Positions 1-9,256 of a DNA stretch of 64,000 nt are shown in pieces. Numbering within the stretch: position 1 is the first letter of the stretch; each line of letters begins with the position of its first letter. Under the pieces are notes generated by a model. That model was given only the letters and a program-made list of their open reading frames with translations, was not told the DNA's origin and did not search any database. The stretch covers positions 310,001 through 374,000 of the forward strand of contig NC_011981.1 in the NCBI RefSeq assembly GCF_000016285.1, read 5' to 3'. Position numbers and translations under genes: made by a program. Source of the stretch: Allorhizobium ampelinum S4. GTDB lineage: Bacteria; Pseudomonadota; Alphaproteobacteria; Rhizobiales; Rhizobiaceae.

Positions 1-12
1 AATCGTCAATCT

Positions 13-39
13 CCTCGCCGCCGGGCTGCGGCGGCGAGG
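13..39. terminator. Strong GC-rich hairpin downstream of the alpha-mannosidase gene
   Basis: An 11-bp perfect stem (CCTCGCCGCCG / CGGCGGCGAGG) encloses a 5-nt loop. It lies about 40 bp past the stop codon of the minus-strand mannosidase gene. There is no clear T-run on either side, so it may end transcription with help from a factor, or only protect the mRNA 3' end. Confidence 0.55.
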
Positions 40-76
40 AAACCATGCACTATAGACGTGCGAGGCGAAAGCATTT

Positions 77-3000
77 TCACGCGGTTTTCGACAGACGCCA
101 ACTCTTCACCTCAAAGGGTTTTAGCGCCTGCGCGTCCACCGCTTGCATTGGTTCTTCCAAAATGCTGAGTGCGCCGCTGACGGTCCAGCCATCTGACGGC
201 TTAAGCTGGAAGCCACCCCGTCGACCGGCTGGCTCATATACGCGCACGATCAAGCCATCGCCATCCTCGGCAGGCTTGATCGCCGAGAGAGCGACCTCCA
301 GCCCTGCTGCTTGCAACGGGCACCATTCACCTGCTGCTTTACCTGACACCGGGATGGCTATCAAAGGCTGGTTCAGATCATCGGCTTCTTCGCGCACCTG
401 ACCTTCATACCATGTGCCTTCATGGGGCATCAGCGCATAGGTGAAGGATTGATAGCCTTCATCGGCCAGCGGATCAGGATAGATGGGTGAGCGCAGCAAG
501 GACAGGCCCAACACGTTGCCACGGGCCGAGTGGCCATATTTGGCATCATTCAGCAGCGCCATGCCAAAGCCCGGCTCGGACAGATCAATAAACCGATGGG
601 CCGGTGCCTCAAACATCGCCTCATCCCACGAGGTGTTGGAATGGGTTGGACGCTCCACCACGCCATAAGCAACCTCGCAGGTGGCACGGGCCGCACTGAC
701 GGCAACACCATTTTCGGTGCGCAACATGACGCGGCGCTCATGCCAGTCAATCTCGGTGAAAATATCGAGGCGGCGGGCATTGGCGGCAAGGCTCAATGTT
801 TGCACAATGGTGGAATCGCGCCAGCGGCGTTTGATGCGGATGGCGGCGCGGTGGGCGGTGTTTTCAACAAGCTCGATGGACTCGTGTCCGCTCAACTCCT
901 CGGATTTTTGGCCGTAATCCTCTTCTACATCCCACGCATCCCAATTGCGCGGCTTATCGGCTGTATAGGCAAACAGCCGGTTGGCACCGCCCTCGACCGC
1001 TTCACGGCCCGATGCTTTGTGCAGGATAGAGGCGATGGAGCCATCGTCTGCCAGCGTCACCTTGATGATGTCATTTTCCAGAGTATTTTGCGTGGCTTTC
1101 AAGCCCGGTTTGGGGTCCAGGGCGCTGGCTGGCAAAACGCTCACACCAAGGGCTGGTACCACGCCATTAGTTGCGATGCTCTCATCCTTCAGGGTCAGGC
1201 GGATTGGCCGGGGGCTGAGCGTGGGGTTGATCACCAGCACAGCACCTTCATTGCCCTCAGGCAATTGCGAAAGAATGGCATCGACGGCAGCTTTTTGCGC
1301 CGCCGCGCCATCCATCAGCACCTGTTCAAGCTCGACTTTCGCATTCACATAAACCTCGGCAATCGAAGAGCCGGGAAGGATGTCGTGGAACTCGTTTTTC
1401 AGCACCACCCGCCATTCCGGCTCCATTGAACGCGGTTTGTCCGCTCCCAGAATATGGCCAAGGGATGCGAGCGTTTCCGCGGTAATCAGGCTACGCTCGG
1501 CCTTCCGGTGCAGTTTTTTGATGGCGCTTTGCGTGGTCAGCGTGGCGCGGTGCAGTTCCAGATAGATCTCGCCTTTCCACACAGAAACGGGCGTGGTTTT
1601 CGCCATTGCATGGGCGTCTTCAAAAAAGTCATGCACGCGGGTCCAGCGGGCTTCCGGGATGGCGGGGAAAACCCGCAGCTGTTCTTCGCGCACCACCATT
1701 TCAGGGCTTGGGCCACCGCCGCCGTCGCCGTAGCCGACGCAGAGCAGTGTGGTGTCGTGGCGATCTTTTTGGCGGTAGTTTTTCCATGTCGGCGTAATGC
1801 AATCGGGCCGCACAAAGCCGTTATAACCCTCCATCGGATTGTCGAACGAGTGGGCCAGCACACGGCTGCCGTCCAACCCTTCCCACCAGAACAGGTCGGC
1901 AGGGATATGGTTGCTTTCGGACCAATTGACCTTGATGGTAAAGAAGCTTTTCATGCCACCCTGTTTGAGAAGCTGCGGCAAGGCCCCGGCAAAGCCAAAG
2001 CAATCCGGCAGCCAGCACACACTGTGGCGCGTGCCAAAACGCTTTTCGAAATAGCGCTGGCCGTAGAGGATTTGTCGGGTCAGGCTTTCACCCGTGGGCA
2101 TATTGGTATCTGGCTCAATCCACATGCCGCCGAGTGTTTCCCACTGGCCGTCTTTAGCACGGTCAACGATTTTGTTGAGCAGTTCAGGGTCATCCTCTTC
2201 CAACTGCCAGTAATAGTGGGCGGTTGACTGGTTGAAGCGGAAATCCTTCGATGTTTCCATGATCGACAGCGCCGTGTGGAAGGTGCGGCGCATCTTGCGG
2301 CGCGTCTCGTCATAGGGCCAGAGCCAGCACAGATCGATATGGGCATGGCCGGTTAGTGCTACCTTGCCCTGCGGGGGGAATCGTTCACGAAGTTCGCCAA
2401 GGCGCGCCATCAGCGCCTCATAGGCTTGATCCAGTTTGGCGCGCTGGGCGTCGGTCAGACCTTCAGGGTCGGCCTTTAAATCTGGCAGCTGCCAGATCTT
2501 TTGCTGCATCACCGCAGGGGCAGTGCGCGCCACATAGTCTGCCGTCGCCGATGGCCAATCGATGGCGTAAAACGCCTGTTCGGCAGCATCCAGCAAATAG
2601 GGCACCACATCATGGCCTTCCAACACCCTTAATGCTTCGGCAATCTGGCGCATCAACAGCCACATGCGGTCCACGGAACGGTCGATCCAGAACAATTCGG
2701 CCCGTTCAAGCTTCGGCGCGCGCACCGGCTCACCAAAAGGCAGGCGTGGAACGGATTGTGCGTGTAGCGAGAAGCTTTGCGAAGGTGCTGCAAATTCGCG
2801 GTGATAGGGGTCCAGCCCGTAACGCTTGGTGGTGCCATCTTGCGCTGTGATGCTTAGAAGGCTTTCGCCGCCAAGGTTGAGATAAAGATAGGTATCCGCA
2901 AGCGGCCAGCCTTCCGGCACGGTCACATCTACCGTAAAGCCAATGGGCGGGGTCTTGTGCGGCCAGGCCTCGCCCACGGCAATGGGTTCTCCATTGAAAT

Positions 3001-3100
3001 TCCAGCTGGTCAGTTCAACTGTTTTGCGGGCGCGCCAGAACTGGAATTCTGCGTTGCGAACTTCGATCCGTTCAAGGCGTTGGGTATAGGTCAGGCTCAT
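77..3100 (-). CDS. Alpha-mannosidase, glycoside hydrolase family 38
   Basis: A 1007-residue enzyme expected to hydrolyse terminal alpha-linked mannose from oligosaccharides. GH38 signatures are visible: GHAHIDLCWLW at about 251-261 with the zinc ligands His254 and Asp256; CWLPDCFGF at about 362-370, where Asp366 is the expected nucleophile (many members read DSFG there); and EFHDILPG at about 570-577 with a further zinc-binding His572. No signal peptide is seen, so it probably acts in the cytoplasm on imported substrate. The start has AGGAAAAT just upstream. It is the last gene of a minus-strand operon, 33 bp after a sugar permease, so the substrate is probably an alpha-mannoside delivered by that transporter. 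Family assignment is secure; the exact linkage is not visible. Confidence 0.95.
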   Translation of the reverse strand: MSLTYTQRLERIEVRNAEFQFWRARKTVELTSWNFNGEPIAVGEAWPHKTPPIGFTVDVTVPEGWPLADTYLYLNLGGESLLSITAQDGTTKRYGLDPYHREFAAPSQSFSLHAQSVPRLPFGEPVRAPKLERAELFWIDRSVDRMWLLMRQIAEALRVLEGHDVVPYLLDAAEQAFYAIDWPSATADYVARTAPAVMQQKIWQLPDLKADPEGLTDAQRAKLDQAYEALMARLGELRERFPPQGKVALTGHAHIDLCWLWPYDETRRKMRRTFHTALSIMETSKDFRFNQSTAHYYWQLEEDDPELLNKIVDRAKDGQWETLGGMWIEPDTNMPTGESLTRQILYGQRYFEKRFGTRHSVCWLPDCFGFAGALPQLLKQGGMKSFFTIKVNWSESNHIPADLFWWEGLDGSRVLAHSFDNPMEGYNGFVRPDCITPTWKNYRQKDRHDTTLLCVGYGDGGGGPSPEMVVREEQLRVFPAIPEARWTRVHDFFEDAHAMAKTTPVSVWKGEIYLELHRATLTTQSAIKKLHRKAERSLITAETLASLGHILGADKPRSMEPEWRVVLKNEFHDILPGSSIAEVYVNAKVELEQVLMDGAAAQKAAVDAILSQLPEGNEGAVLVINPTLSPRPIRLTLKDESIATNGVVPALGVSVLPASALDPKPGLKATQNTLENDIIKVTLADDGSIASILHKASGREAVEGGANRLFAYTADKPRNWDAWDVEEDYGQKSEELSGHESIELVENTAHRAAIRIKRRWRDSTIVQTLSLAANARRLDIFTEIDWHERRVMLRTENGVAVSAARATCEVAYGVVERPTHSNTSWDEAMFEAPAHRFIDLSEPGFGMALLNDAKYGHSARGNVLGLSLLRSPIYPDPLADEGYQSFTYALMPHEGTWYEGQVREEADDLNQPLIAIPVSGKAAGEWCPLQAAGLEVALSAIKPAEDGDGLIVRVYEPAGRRGGFQLKPSDGWTVSGALSILEEPMQAVDAQALKPFEVKSWRLSKTA

Positions 3101-3133
3101 GATATTTTCCTAAAGTCTTTCAACAGAATGGGT

Positions 3134-3976
3134 TCAGCCCTTCACGGCTCCGGCGGTCATTGCGCCCAATATCAGGCGCTGGAGCGAGAGGAAGGCAATG
3201 ATGGCAGGCACAACTGATACAAGGCAGGCCGCCGCGAGAAGTTGGATGGAAGAGTCATTTTGCGTACCGGCATATTGAAAAATCCCGACGCCAATCGGGG
3301 TGAGGGATTCCTTGGTAATCAGCAGGAACGGCACCAGAAATTGCGACCAGCCACTGATCACGGCAATGATGAAGGCCGAAGCGATGCCCGGCGTGGACAG
3401 CGGCAGGATAACGCGGATAAACACACCAAACCGGGTGCAACCATCCATCATCGCCGCTTCATCAAGGGTTTTGGGAATGCCGTCGATCGAGCCTTTCAAA
3501 ATCCAGGTGGAGACCGGAACGGCAAGGGCCACATAGACCATGGTGGTGCCGAAATGGCTGTCCAGCAGGCCCATGGCCGCCATGTAGCGGTAGAGCGGCA
3601 CCATGATCACCAGCGGGGAGATCATCTGCACCGATAGCAGCGCCATCATCCACGCGCCCTTGCCCTTGAACTGAAAGCGCGAAAAGGCATAGGCCGCAGG
3701 CAAGGCCACGATCAGGCAGCCTGCCGCTGACAGGCAGGAGAGTTTCAGCGCATTCCAAAGGTAAGAAATGAACTTGTCCGAGGACAGGATCATCGCAAAA
3801 TTATCCAGTGTCGGTGCTTTGGGAATGAAGCGAGTGACACCCAGAAACACTTCCTTGCGGGTTCTGAGCGCCAAAGACAAAAGCCACAGCAGCGGCCATG
3901 CGAAAAAAGCAAAGGTAATGGCCATAAAAATATAGCTCAGCAGATCGCCGAGGCGCTCACTTGTGCGGGTTTTCAT
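3134..3976 (-). CDS. Sugar ABC transporter permease, MalG-like (CUT1)
   Basis: A 280-residue inner-membrane permease with about six hydrophobic segments. The conserved cytoplasmic EAA loop reads EAAMMDGCTRFGVFIRVILPL-like at about 184-204 and contacts the ATPase. The short N-terminus before the first helix and the C-terminal ending (LGAMTAGAVKG) are typical of MalG/UgpE-type subunits. Its ATG overlaps the stop of the upstream MalF-like gene by 4 bp, so translation is probably coupled. Together with the MalF-like partner, the binding protein at 4967-6262 and the ATPase at 6447-7445 it forms a complete importer, which the adjacent mannosidase suggests carries mannosides. Confidence 0.93.
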   Translation of the reverse strand: MKTRTSERLGDLLSYIFMAITFAFFAWPLLWLLSLALRTRKEVFLGVTRFIPKAPTLDNFAMILSSDKFISYLWNALKLSCLSAAGCLIVALPAAYAFSRFQFKGKGAWMMALLSVQMISPLVIMVPLYRYMAAMGLLDSHFGTTMVYVALAVPVSTWILKGSIDGIPKTLDEAAMMDGCTRFGVFIRVILPLSTPGIASAFIIAVISGWSQFLVPFLLITKESLTPIGVGIFQYAGTQNDSSIQLLAAACLVSVVPAIIAFLSLQRLILGAMTAGAVKG

Positions 3977-4896
3977 TGGTCATCTCCCTTTGGCAGGAAG
4001 GCGGCATAGATCAAGGCAAGCGTCAGCGAGATTACCAGCATCAGGATGGACAGGGCAGCGCCCGCCGCCAGATCATAATTGCGAAACACCACATTGAACG
4101 TGTAGAGCGACAGTACCTCTGTCACCCGTCCCGGTCCGCCGCCGGTGAGGGAGATGATCGCATCGAAGGTGTTGAGCGTCTGAATGGTGATCAAAATCAG
4201 ATTGACCAGAATGGCCGATTTTAGCTGCGGCAGAGTGACATAGCGCAGCCGCTGATCGGCCCGCGCCCCATCCACCGCCGCGGCCTCATAAAGCACCGGA
4301 TCAATCGCCTTGATGGCCGCATACATCACCACCATGGAAAAGGCGGTTCCGCGCCAGACATTCGACAACACCACCGACCACATCACGAGGTTGGGATCGG
4401 AGAGCCATTGTACGGGGCCAGCTCCCACAAGTCGAAGCAGGCTGTTCAGCCCGCCAAACGGCGCTTCGTTAAACAGCATTTTCCAGATAATGCCGCCAGC
4501 AATGCCCGGCACCACCCAGGCAATCAGCGCCGTGGTTCGCAGGATTGTCGCACCGAACAGACCGCGTCTTTCTGCCCGCACCACCACCAATGCGATCACA
4601 AGGCCTAACAGTTGCTGCGCCAGAACCGAACCCGCCGTGAAGGTGAGCGTGACCCACAGGATCTGCGGAATTTCTGCGCGGGTCAGCGTGTTGATCAATG
4701 TTGTGATGGTGTAGCCACCGTCATCCCCGAGCAGGGTGGCTCTGGTGAAGGCAAGGCGCGCCACATCCAACACCGGATAAAGGTAGAAAATGCCGAGCAC
4801 CAAGATCAGCGGCATAAGCCAGGGCGCTGCCTTTGGTCTGTGACGGCTTCGGGCGGCACCCATTTGTTTGCCCGCCTGCAAGCTGATTGTTGCCAT
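3973..4896 (-). CDS. Sugar ABC transporter permease, MalF-like (CUT1)
   Basis: A 307-residue inner-membrane permease with six or more hydrophobic segments after a basic N-terminal tail (RSRHRPKAAPW). The EAA loop is LYEAAAVDGARADQRLRYVTLPQL-like near residue 215. The ATG at 4896 is preferred over an in-frame GTG three codons upstream because AGAAGG lies at normal spacing before it. It is the second gene of the operon, 70 bp after the binding-protein gene, with a hairpin in that gap, and overlaps the MalG-like gene by 4 bp. Substrate is inferred from the mannosidase in the same operon. Confidence 0.92.
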   Translation of the reverse strand: MATISLQAGKQMGAARSRHRPKAAPWLMPLILVLGIFYLYPVLDVARLAFTRATLLGDDGGYTITTLINTLTRAEIPQILWVTLTFTAGSVLAQQLLGLVIALVVVRAERRGLFGATILRTTALIAWVVPGIAGGIIWKMLFNEAPFGGLNSLLRLVGAGPVQWLSDPNLVMWSVVLSNVWRGTAFSMVVMYAAIKAIDPVLYEAAAVDGARADQRLRYVTLPQLKSAILVNLILITIQTLNTFDAIISLTGGGPGRVTEVLSLYTFNVVFRNYDLAAGAALSILMLVISLTLALIYAAFLPKGDDQ

Positions 4897-4928
4897 GGAG
4901 TGCACCTTCTGGATTCAGATCACAAAGC

Positions 4929-4954
4929 GCTGCGGAACCCTTTGGTCCCGCAGC
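4929..4954 (-). terminator. Intercistronic hairpin after the binding-protein gene
   Basis: Arms GCTGCGG / CCGCAGC (7 bp), with a further ACC/GGT helix inside after one mismatch, lie between the binding-protein gene and the permease gene. In ABC operons such hairpins often stabilise the binding-protein mRNA and lower readthrough into permease genes; that role is inferred here. Confidence 0.5.
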
Positions 4955-4966
4955 ATCAAAGGGAGT

Positions 4967-6262
4967 TCAGTGGCGGTCAAATGCCGCAAGCGAAGCTTTG
5001 AAGGCTTCATCGACAGCCGCATCCGTGGCTTGCGTTCCCGTCAGCACCTTGCCCATCATAATCTGGATCTGATTGGAAATTTCGGGATAGACCGGCGCAC
5101 CGGGCCGGGCTTGCCCGACTTTCAGGGCTTCCGAGAAAGCTTTGTTGATGTCAGAGGAGAAAATCTTGTACTTTTCATAGAGGTCGGCGCGGGTTGGCAG
5201 CTGCCCCTGAACCTCGTTGGCAGGTCCCATATAGACATCACGAGCCAGATCAGCGCACATTTTTACCTTGGCCGGATCGGACGCGAAAGAAGCAACCGTC
5301 CAGCCACCTGTGCCGGTCGAGCGCTGATCCTTGGTGGGGCCGGGCAGGGGTGAGAATGTCCATTTTGCCAGTTCTTCCGGCTCAAGGGCGGCTTGCAGCT
5401 GGCCATATTGCCAATTGCCACCGACAAACAGCGCCGTGGTGCCAGCGGCTGCGGCGGCATTGAAATCATCATAATTGCCAATGGTGGCCACGCGCTTCGG
5501 GGCCGCACCTGATTCCACCAGATCGCGATAGTAATTCACCGCCTTGACGAATTTTTCCCGCTCAGCGCCTTCGCCAAAGATCGGCTTGCCACTCTCATCG
5601 ACCAGCTTGCCGCCTTGCGCCCAGAAATTGGCCAGCCAGTCAAACGTGGTACCTTCATAACGCGAGCCGTTGAACAGAATGCCTTCCATGCCCTCTTTCA
5701 CGGAGTGAAGTGCTGCCTTTTTGGTCTCGTCCCATGTCTGCGGCGCATCGGGAATGATCTCCTTGTTGCGATAGAGAACACGCAGATCGGTCGACCACCA
5801 CCAGGCATAAATCTGGCCGTCAGCGCCGGTAACGCCCTCGCGAATGAAGGGGAAAAGCTGGTCGATCTCTTCCTTGGTGAAATAGGGCGAGAAGGACTTC
5901 AGCACGCCGGCTTTTTTAAAAACAGGCAGCACGAAGGAGTCCACGGCAGCGCAATCGGGCGCATTGCCGGACTTGGCCTGCTCAACCATGCGGGCCTGCT
6001 CCTGACTGATATCCCCCGTCATCATCTGCAATTCAATGCGCCAGCCAGGATGCTTGGCAATAAACTGATTGAACAGCTTGCCATAGCCTTCAGCAACAAC
6101 CGGGTCATTGTTGCGCGGACCGTCGGTCGTCATGCGGAATGTCATTTTATTGGGCGCGTCAGCCGGGCCAACCGTGTCGCCGGTGATCATCTCATTGGCA
6201 TTCCCGCCCACTGGGGCGACCAACAGCGCGACAAGCGTCAACGCATGCCTGTTCTTTTTCAT
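4967..6262 (-). CDS. Extracellular sugar-binding protein of ABC transporter (CUT1)
   Basis: A 431-residue periplasmic binding protein of the SBP_bac_1 (MalE-like) group. The N-terminus MKKNRHALTLVALLVAP is a Sec signal peptide, with cleavage likely near residues 20-24. The open frame extends 72 codons further upstream, but the ATG at 6262 has GGGAGGAAG immediately before it and begins at the signal peptide, so the longer form is rejected. Features such as WDETKKAA and GGNWQYGQL are typical of the family. First gene of the minus-strand operon with two permeases and the GH38 mannosidase, divergent from the ATPase gene. Ligand not determinable from sequence; alpha-mannoside is the contextual guess. 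Confidence 0.93.
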   Translation of the reverse strand: MKKNRHALTLVALLVAPVGGNANEMITGDTVGPADAPNKMTFRMTTDGPRNNDPVVAEGYGKLFNQFIAKHPGWRIELQMMTGDISQEQARMVEQAKSGNAPDCAAVDSFVLPVFKKAGVLKSFSPYFTKEEIDQLFPFIREGVTGADGQIYAWWWSTDLRVLYRNKEIIPDAPQTWDETKKAALHSVKEGMEGILFNGSRYEGTTFDWLANFWAQGGKLVDESGKPIFGEGAEREKFVKAVNYYRDLVESGAAPKRVATIGNYDDFNAAAAAGTTALFVGGNWQYGQLQAALEPEELAKWTFSPLPGPTKDQRSTGTGGWTVASFASDPAKVKMCADLARDVYMGPANEVQGQLPTRADLYEKYKIFSSDINKAFSEALKVGQARPGAPVYPEISNQIQIMMGKVLTGTQATDAAVDEAFKASLAAFDRH

Positions 6263-6446
6263 ATGCTTCCTCCCAAAGTCGCATGCCGTTGAGTGCCATG
6301 CGTTAAAACCCTCAATCGCGGGCAAGCCTTCGCCCTTCTTCACCATCCGACACCCGCTGTCTCCTCCAACAGGCGTCTTCCCTGAATGCAAGAAATAGAT
6401 TAAATCACTTTTGTTTTGCGTCAAGCGATTTGTCTGGGAGGAAATC
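6263..6446. promoter_or_regulatory. Divergent promoter region of the mannoside transport operon
   Basis: A 184-bp AT-richer gap lies between the binding-protein gene (minus) and the ATPase gene (plus) and must hold both promoters. No dedicated regulator gene is adjacent, and no long palindrome was found in it by eye. The only firm sites are the two Shine-Dalgarno sequences, GGGAGGAAG for the minus gene and GGGAGGAAAT for the plus gene. Confidence 0.5.
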
Positions 6447-7445
6447 ATGGCTGTGGTGCGGATTGAAAATTTATGCAAGCATTACGGGGCGTTGGAGGTC
6501 ATACACGGTGTGGATCTAGAGGTCGGGGACGGGGAATTCCTGGCACTGGTTGGACCATCCGGTTGCGGAAAATCAACATTCCTACGGATGATTGCAGGTT
6601 TGGAAGAGGTATCAGGCGGCGATATCTTCATTGATGGTGTCCGCATCAATGACTTGAGCCCACGTGAGCGCGACATTGCCATGGTGTTTCAGAATTATGC
6701 GCTCTATCCGCATATGACAGTGGCCGAGAATATGGGGTTTGCCCTTAAGCTCGCCGGGCATTCTGTGGCGGACATCAATGCGCGCGTGGCAAAGGCGTCT
6801 GAGGTCCTGGGGCTTGAACCATATCTTAAACGCAAGCCCGCAGCTCTTTCAGGTGGGCAACGTCAGCGCGTTGCCATGGGCAGAGCCATTGTGCGCGACC
6901 CGAAGGTTTTTCTGTTTGATGAACCTCTTTCCAATCTCGATGCCAAGCTGCGGGTGCAAATGCGCTCGGAAATTCGGGAATTACAGAAGAGATTGAATGC
7001 GACAACCATTTACGTCACCCATGATCAGGTGGAAGCCATGACCATGGCTGACAAAATTGCCGTTTTCAACAAGGGCGTCCTTGAGCAATTGGGCACACCG
7101 CTGGAGCTTTATCACCGACCAGCCAATCTCTTTGTTGCCGCCTTCATTGGCTCACCACAAATGAATCTGGTGTCGGGCGAAGCGGCCCAACGACACAGTG
7201 CAACAACCATTGGTATAAGACCAGAGCATCTGGTGCTTTCCCAGGACCATGATGCCTGGACCGGTGCGGTGGTGGCCGCTGAATGCCTTGGCAGCGACAC
7301 GTTCATGACCATCGACTCCGCTCTGTACGGAAAGCTGCTCATCCGCACCAGCGGCAGCCATGAGCCAAGGATCGGCGAAATCATCAGCGCCAAGCCAATG
7401 GAGGGATGCCTTCACCGGTTCGATGAGGCCGGTAGGTCAATTTAA
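6447..7445 (+). CDS. Sugar ABC transporter ATP-binding protein, UgpC/MalK-like
   Basis: A 332-residue ATPase that energises the CUT1 importer encoded divergently. Walker A is GPSGCGKST (36-44), the signature LSGGQRQR lies near 135-142, Walker B is VFLFDEP and the H-loop THD follows. The C-terminal TOBE region carries the common IGIRPEH motif. The ATG at 6447 is chosen because GGGAGGAA lies 6 bp upstream; an in-frame start 12 codons earlier lacks a ribosome site. At 332 residues it is slightly shorter than most MalK-type proteins, the shortening being in the TOBE part. It converges on the next operon. Confidence 0.94.
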   Translation: MAVVRIENLCKHYGALEVIHGVDLEVGDGEFLALVGPSGCGKSTFLRMIAGLEEVSGGDIFIDGVRINDLSPRERDIAMVFQNYALYPHMTVAENMGFALKLAGHSVADINARVAKASEVLGLEPYLKRKPAALSGGQRQRVAMGRAIVRDPKVFLFDEPLSNLDAKLRVQMRSEIRELQKRLNATTIYVTHDQVEAMTMADKIAVFNKGVLEQLGTPLELYHRPANLFVAAFIGSPQMNLVSGEAAQRHSATTIGIRPEHLVLSQDHDAWTGAVVAAECLGSDTFMTIDSALYGKLLIRTSGSHEPRIGEIISAKPMEGCLHRFDEAGRSI

Positions 7446-7613
7446 AAGGAGAACATAGAGGCCTTATCGCGATACTTTGTAAGGTTACCCGAATATGGCA
7501 GGCCTTTCGAGATCATACGCCCCGGGAGGCCACTTCAAATTACGTAGAAAATGACATAATCGATATCTCGCAGCAAAGAGGTTGGCGAGGGGGTAGCGTT
7601 TGAAAATGCTGTC

Positions 7614-9251
7614 TCATCCTCGGTACCGATGGATGCCTCGTGGCTTGAATGACAGGCTGCTGGAGAGGTTCAGGAGTTTGGCTGAAAGCCAACAGGTCGT
7701 GAGCCACATTTCAGTTCCCTGCAACCCGGGCGGATGACCGTCTGCGAACGGGAAGCCTTGCCCACTTTGCCACCGTGTAGACAGTTGCAGAATGATGCCA
7801 GTTGCGATTTCCATCGCCTCGTCGCGGCGATGAGGTGTCTGCTTCAGGCAAAGGAGCAGCGGGTGGATCGTGTCGAGCAGATTGCAGGCATTGAAGCCTT
7901 GTCCACGAAATCCTTCATGAGCCCGGTAATTGGCGATCACGGAATCGATGGCGGCGTTCGGGTATGGAACCGGTATGCCAAATTGCGCATGAGCGCCGCG
8001 CGTCAGACGATAAAAACCATTGACCGGCTGCAACAGCCCGTCTTCTGGTGTCACCGTACCCCAAAGGCCGGATGCTGGATTGCAGTTGAGGCTCAGCCAG
8101 CCAAACAAACTGTGCCGATTGGCATCTGCGCCAAAATAACGACCGTTGAAATGCACGGCAGTTGCGATGGCGTCAACGGTCGCGCCGCAATGCCAGGCGC
8201 GCGTTTGCCAGGGCAACCCGTCAAGCCATTGCACAAGATCGCTCGCACTCAGGCGTTCGATGAACCGGAAGAGGTGGAGTGGCGCTGATCCTAGGCGTTC
8301 AAGGGCATATCCAACCGCCAGCACATTGTACAAGGCAATTGGATCGTGATGCAGAGGCTGCTGCGTTTCACGATAAGGATCGAGGAAAAGGCCGGTTTGC
8401 GGGTCCTGAACGGCTTGCAGGCGGGCGATGGTGGCATCGACATCGAATATCGAGCCGATATCACCGAAGGCAGCGGCAATTTCGATGGCGTCGCAGAGAT
8501 GGCGAATGCTGGTAACGGGTTTGCCGCTTGCATCCGGTGCACTGTAATCATCGCCGATACGATATCGCTCCACCACCGCTCGCCAATCAGTTGAAGCGGC
8601 AGCATCGATTGCGGCAAGCGCGGCCTCGACCACCTCGGTTTTGCGGGTAGACGCCGTGTCTTTGCCGCGCATCCGCAGCACGCGGGCCGGTACGCCGCCA
8701 GCGATGGCCTGTGGTGGGATGTCTTTCGAGACCACGGCACCAGCAGCGATAATGGCACCGCTGCCGATCCGGGCGCCATCCAGAATGACCGCATTGGCAC
8801 CAATCCAGACATCGTCACCAATCTCGATGCCGAGCGATGTCAGCGGCTGGCGGTAGATCGGCGTTTCGAGATCGTCGAAGCCATGATTGAAGCCGATAAT
8901 GCTGACATGCGAGGCAATCCGCACCCCATTTCCCACCCGTACCCTGCCAGACATGCAGGCATAGGCATTGATCGAAACGTTCTCGCCAAGCTCGACATCG
9001 CCACGCACCAGCGCATGGCCGGCAATCCAGGAGCCCGCGCCCATCACCAGCCTATCCGTATGGATTTCAGCCTTTTCCGCCACATAAGCGCCCGGAGAAA
9101 ATGTCGCGCCGGCATAGGTCTGAAGCTGGCGAAGGCGTGCCTGATGGGTTGCGCTCTCAATATCCTGCGCATTCCGCTCCCAGGTGAGGATATTGAGCCG
9201 GTTGCGGCGCAAGGATGCCTCTTCCTCGTTTACTTGGTCATCCCTGCTCAT
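7614..9251 (-). CDS. Fusion: hexapeptide-repeat acyltransferase + C-terminal alpha/alpha-toroid-like domain
   Basis: A 545-residue two-part protein. Residues about 45-200 form a left-handed beta-helix acetyltransferase of the LbH/CatB-LacA type, with repeated [LIV]-G-x-x hexapeptides (VRVGNGVRIASHVSIIG, IEIGDDVWIGANAVILDG, IGSGAIIAAGAVVSKDIPP, AIAGGVPARVLR). Residues about 225-530 are unrelated, rich in Trp, His and helical segments (LPWQTRAWHCGATVDAIATA, GTEMWLTTCWLSAKLL), and look like a six-hairpin or alpha/alpha-toroid fold as found in glycan-degrading enzymes. No signal peptide. It is the last gene of the operon, 5 bp after the DUF2264 gene, so it probably acts on the same oligosaccharide in the cytoplasm, perhaps transferring or sensing acyl groups. 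The acyltransferase call is firm; the C-terminal role is unknown. Confidence 0.82.
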   Translation of the reverse strand: MSRDDQVNEEEASLRRNRLNILTWERNAQDIESATHQARLRQLQTYAGATFSPGAYVAEKAEIHTDRLVMGAGSWIAGHALVRGDVELGENVSINAYACMSGRVRVGNGVRIASHVSIIGFNHGFDDLETPIYRQPLTSLGIEIGDDVWIGANAVILDGARIGSGAIIAAGAVVSKDIPPQAIAGGVPARVLRMRGKDTASTRKTEVVEAALAAIDAAASTDWRAVVERYRIGDDYSAPDASGKPVTSIRHLCDAIEIAAAFGDIGSIFDVDATIARLQAVQDPQTGLFLDPYRETQQPLHHDPIALYNVLAVGYALERLGSAPLHLFRFIERLSASDLVQWLDGLPWQTRAWHCGATVDAIATAVHFNGRYFGADANRHSLFGWLSLNCNPASGLWGTVTPEDGLLQPVNGFYRLTRGAHAQFGIPVPYPNAAIDSVIANYRAHEGFRGQGFNACNLLDTIHPLLLCLKQTPHRRDEAMEIATGIILQLSTRWQSGQGFPFADGHPPGLQGTEMWLTTCWLSAKLLNLSSSLSFKPRGIHRYRG

Positions 9252-9256
9252 GGCGC

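Noticed and set aside
530..1429. A 299-codon open frame on the plus strand opposite the alpha-mannosidase gene
   Set aside because: It is antisense to catalytic-domain codons of an unmistakable GH38 enzyme and has no recognisable domain; GC-rich coding DNA produces such frames by chance.
6263..6478. A 72-codon N-terminal extension of the binding protein at 4967-6262
   Set aside because: The signal peptide and a strong ribosome site place the start at 6262; the extension would also overlap the divergent promoter and ATPase gene.
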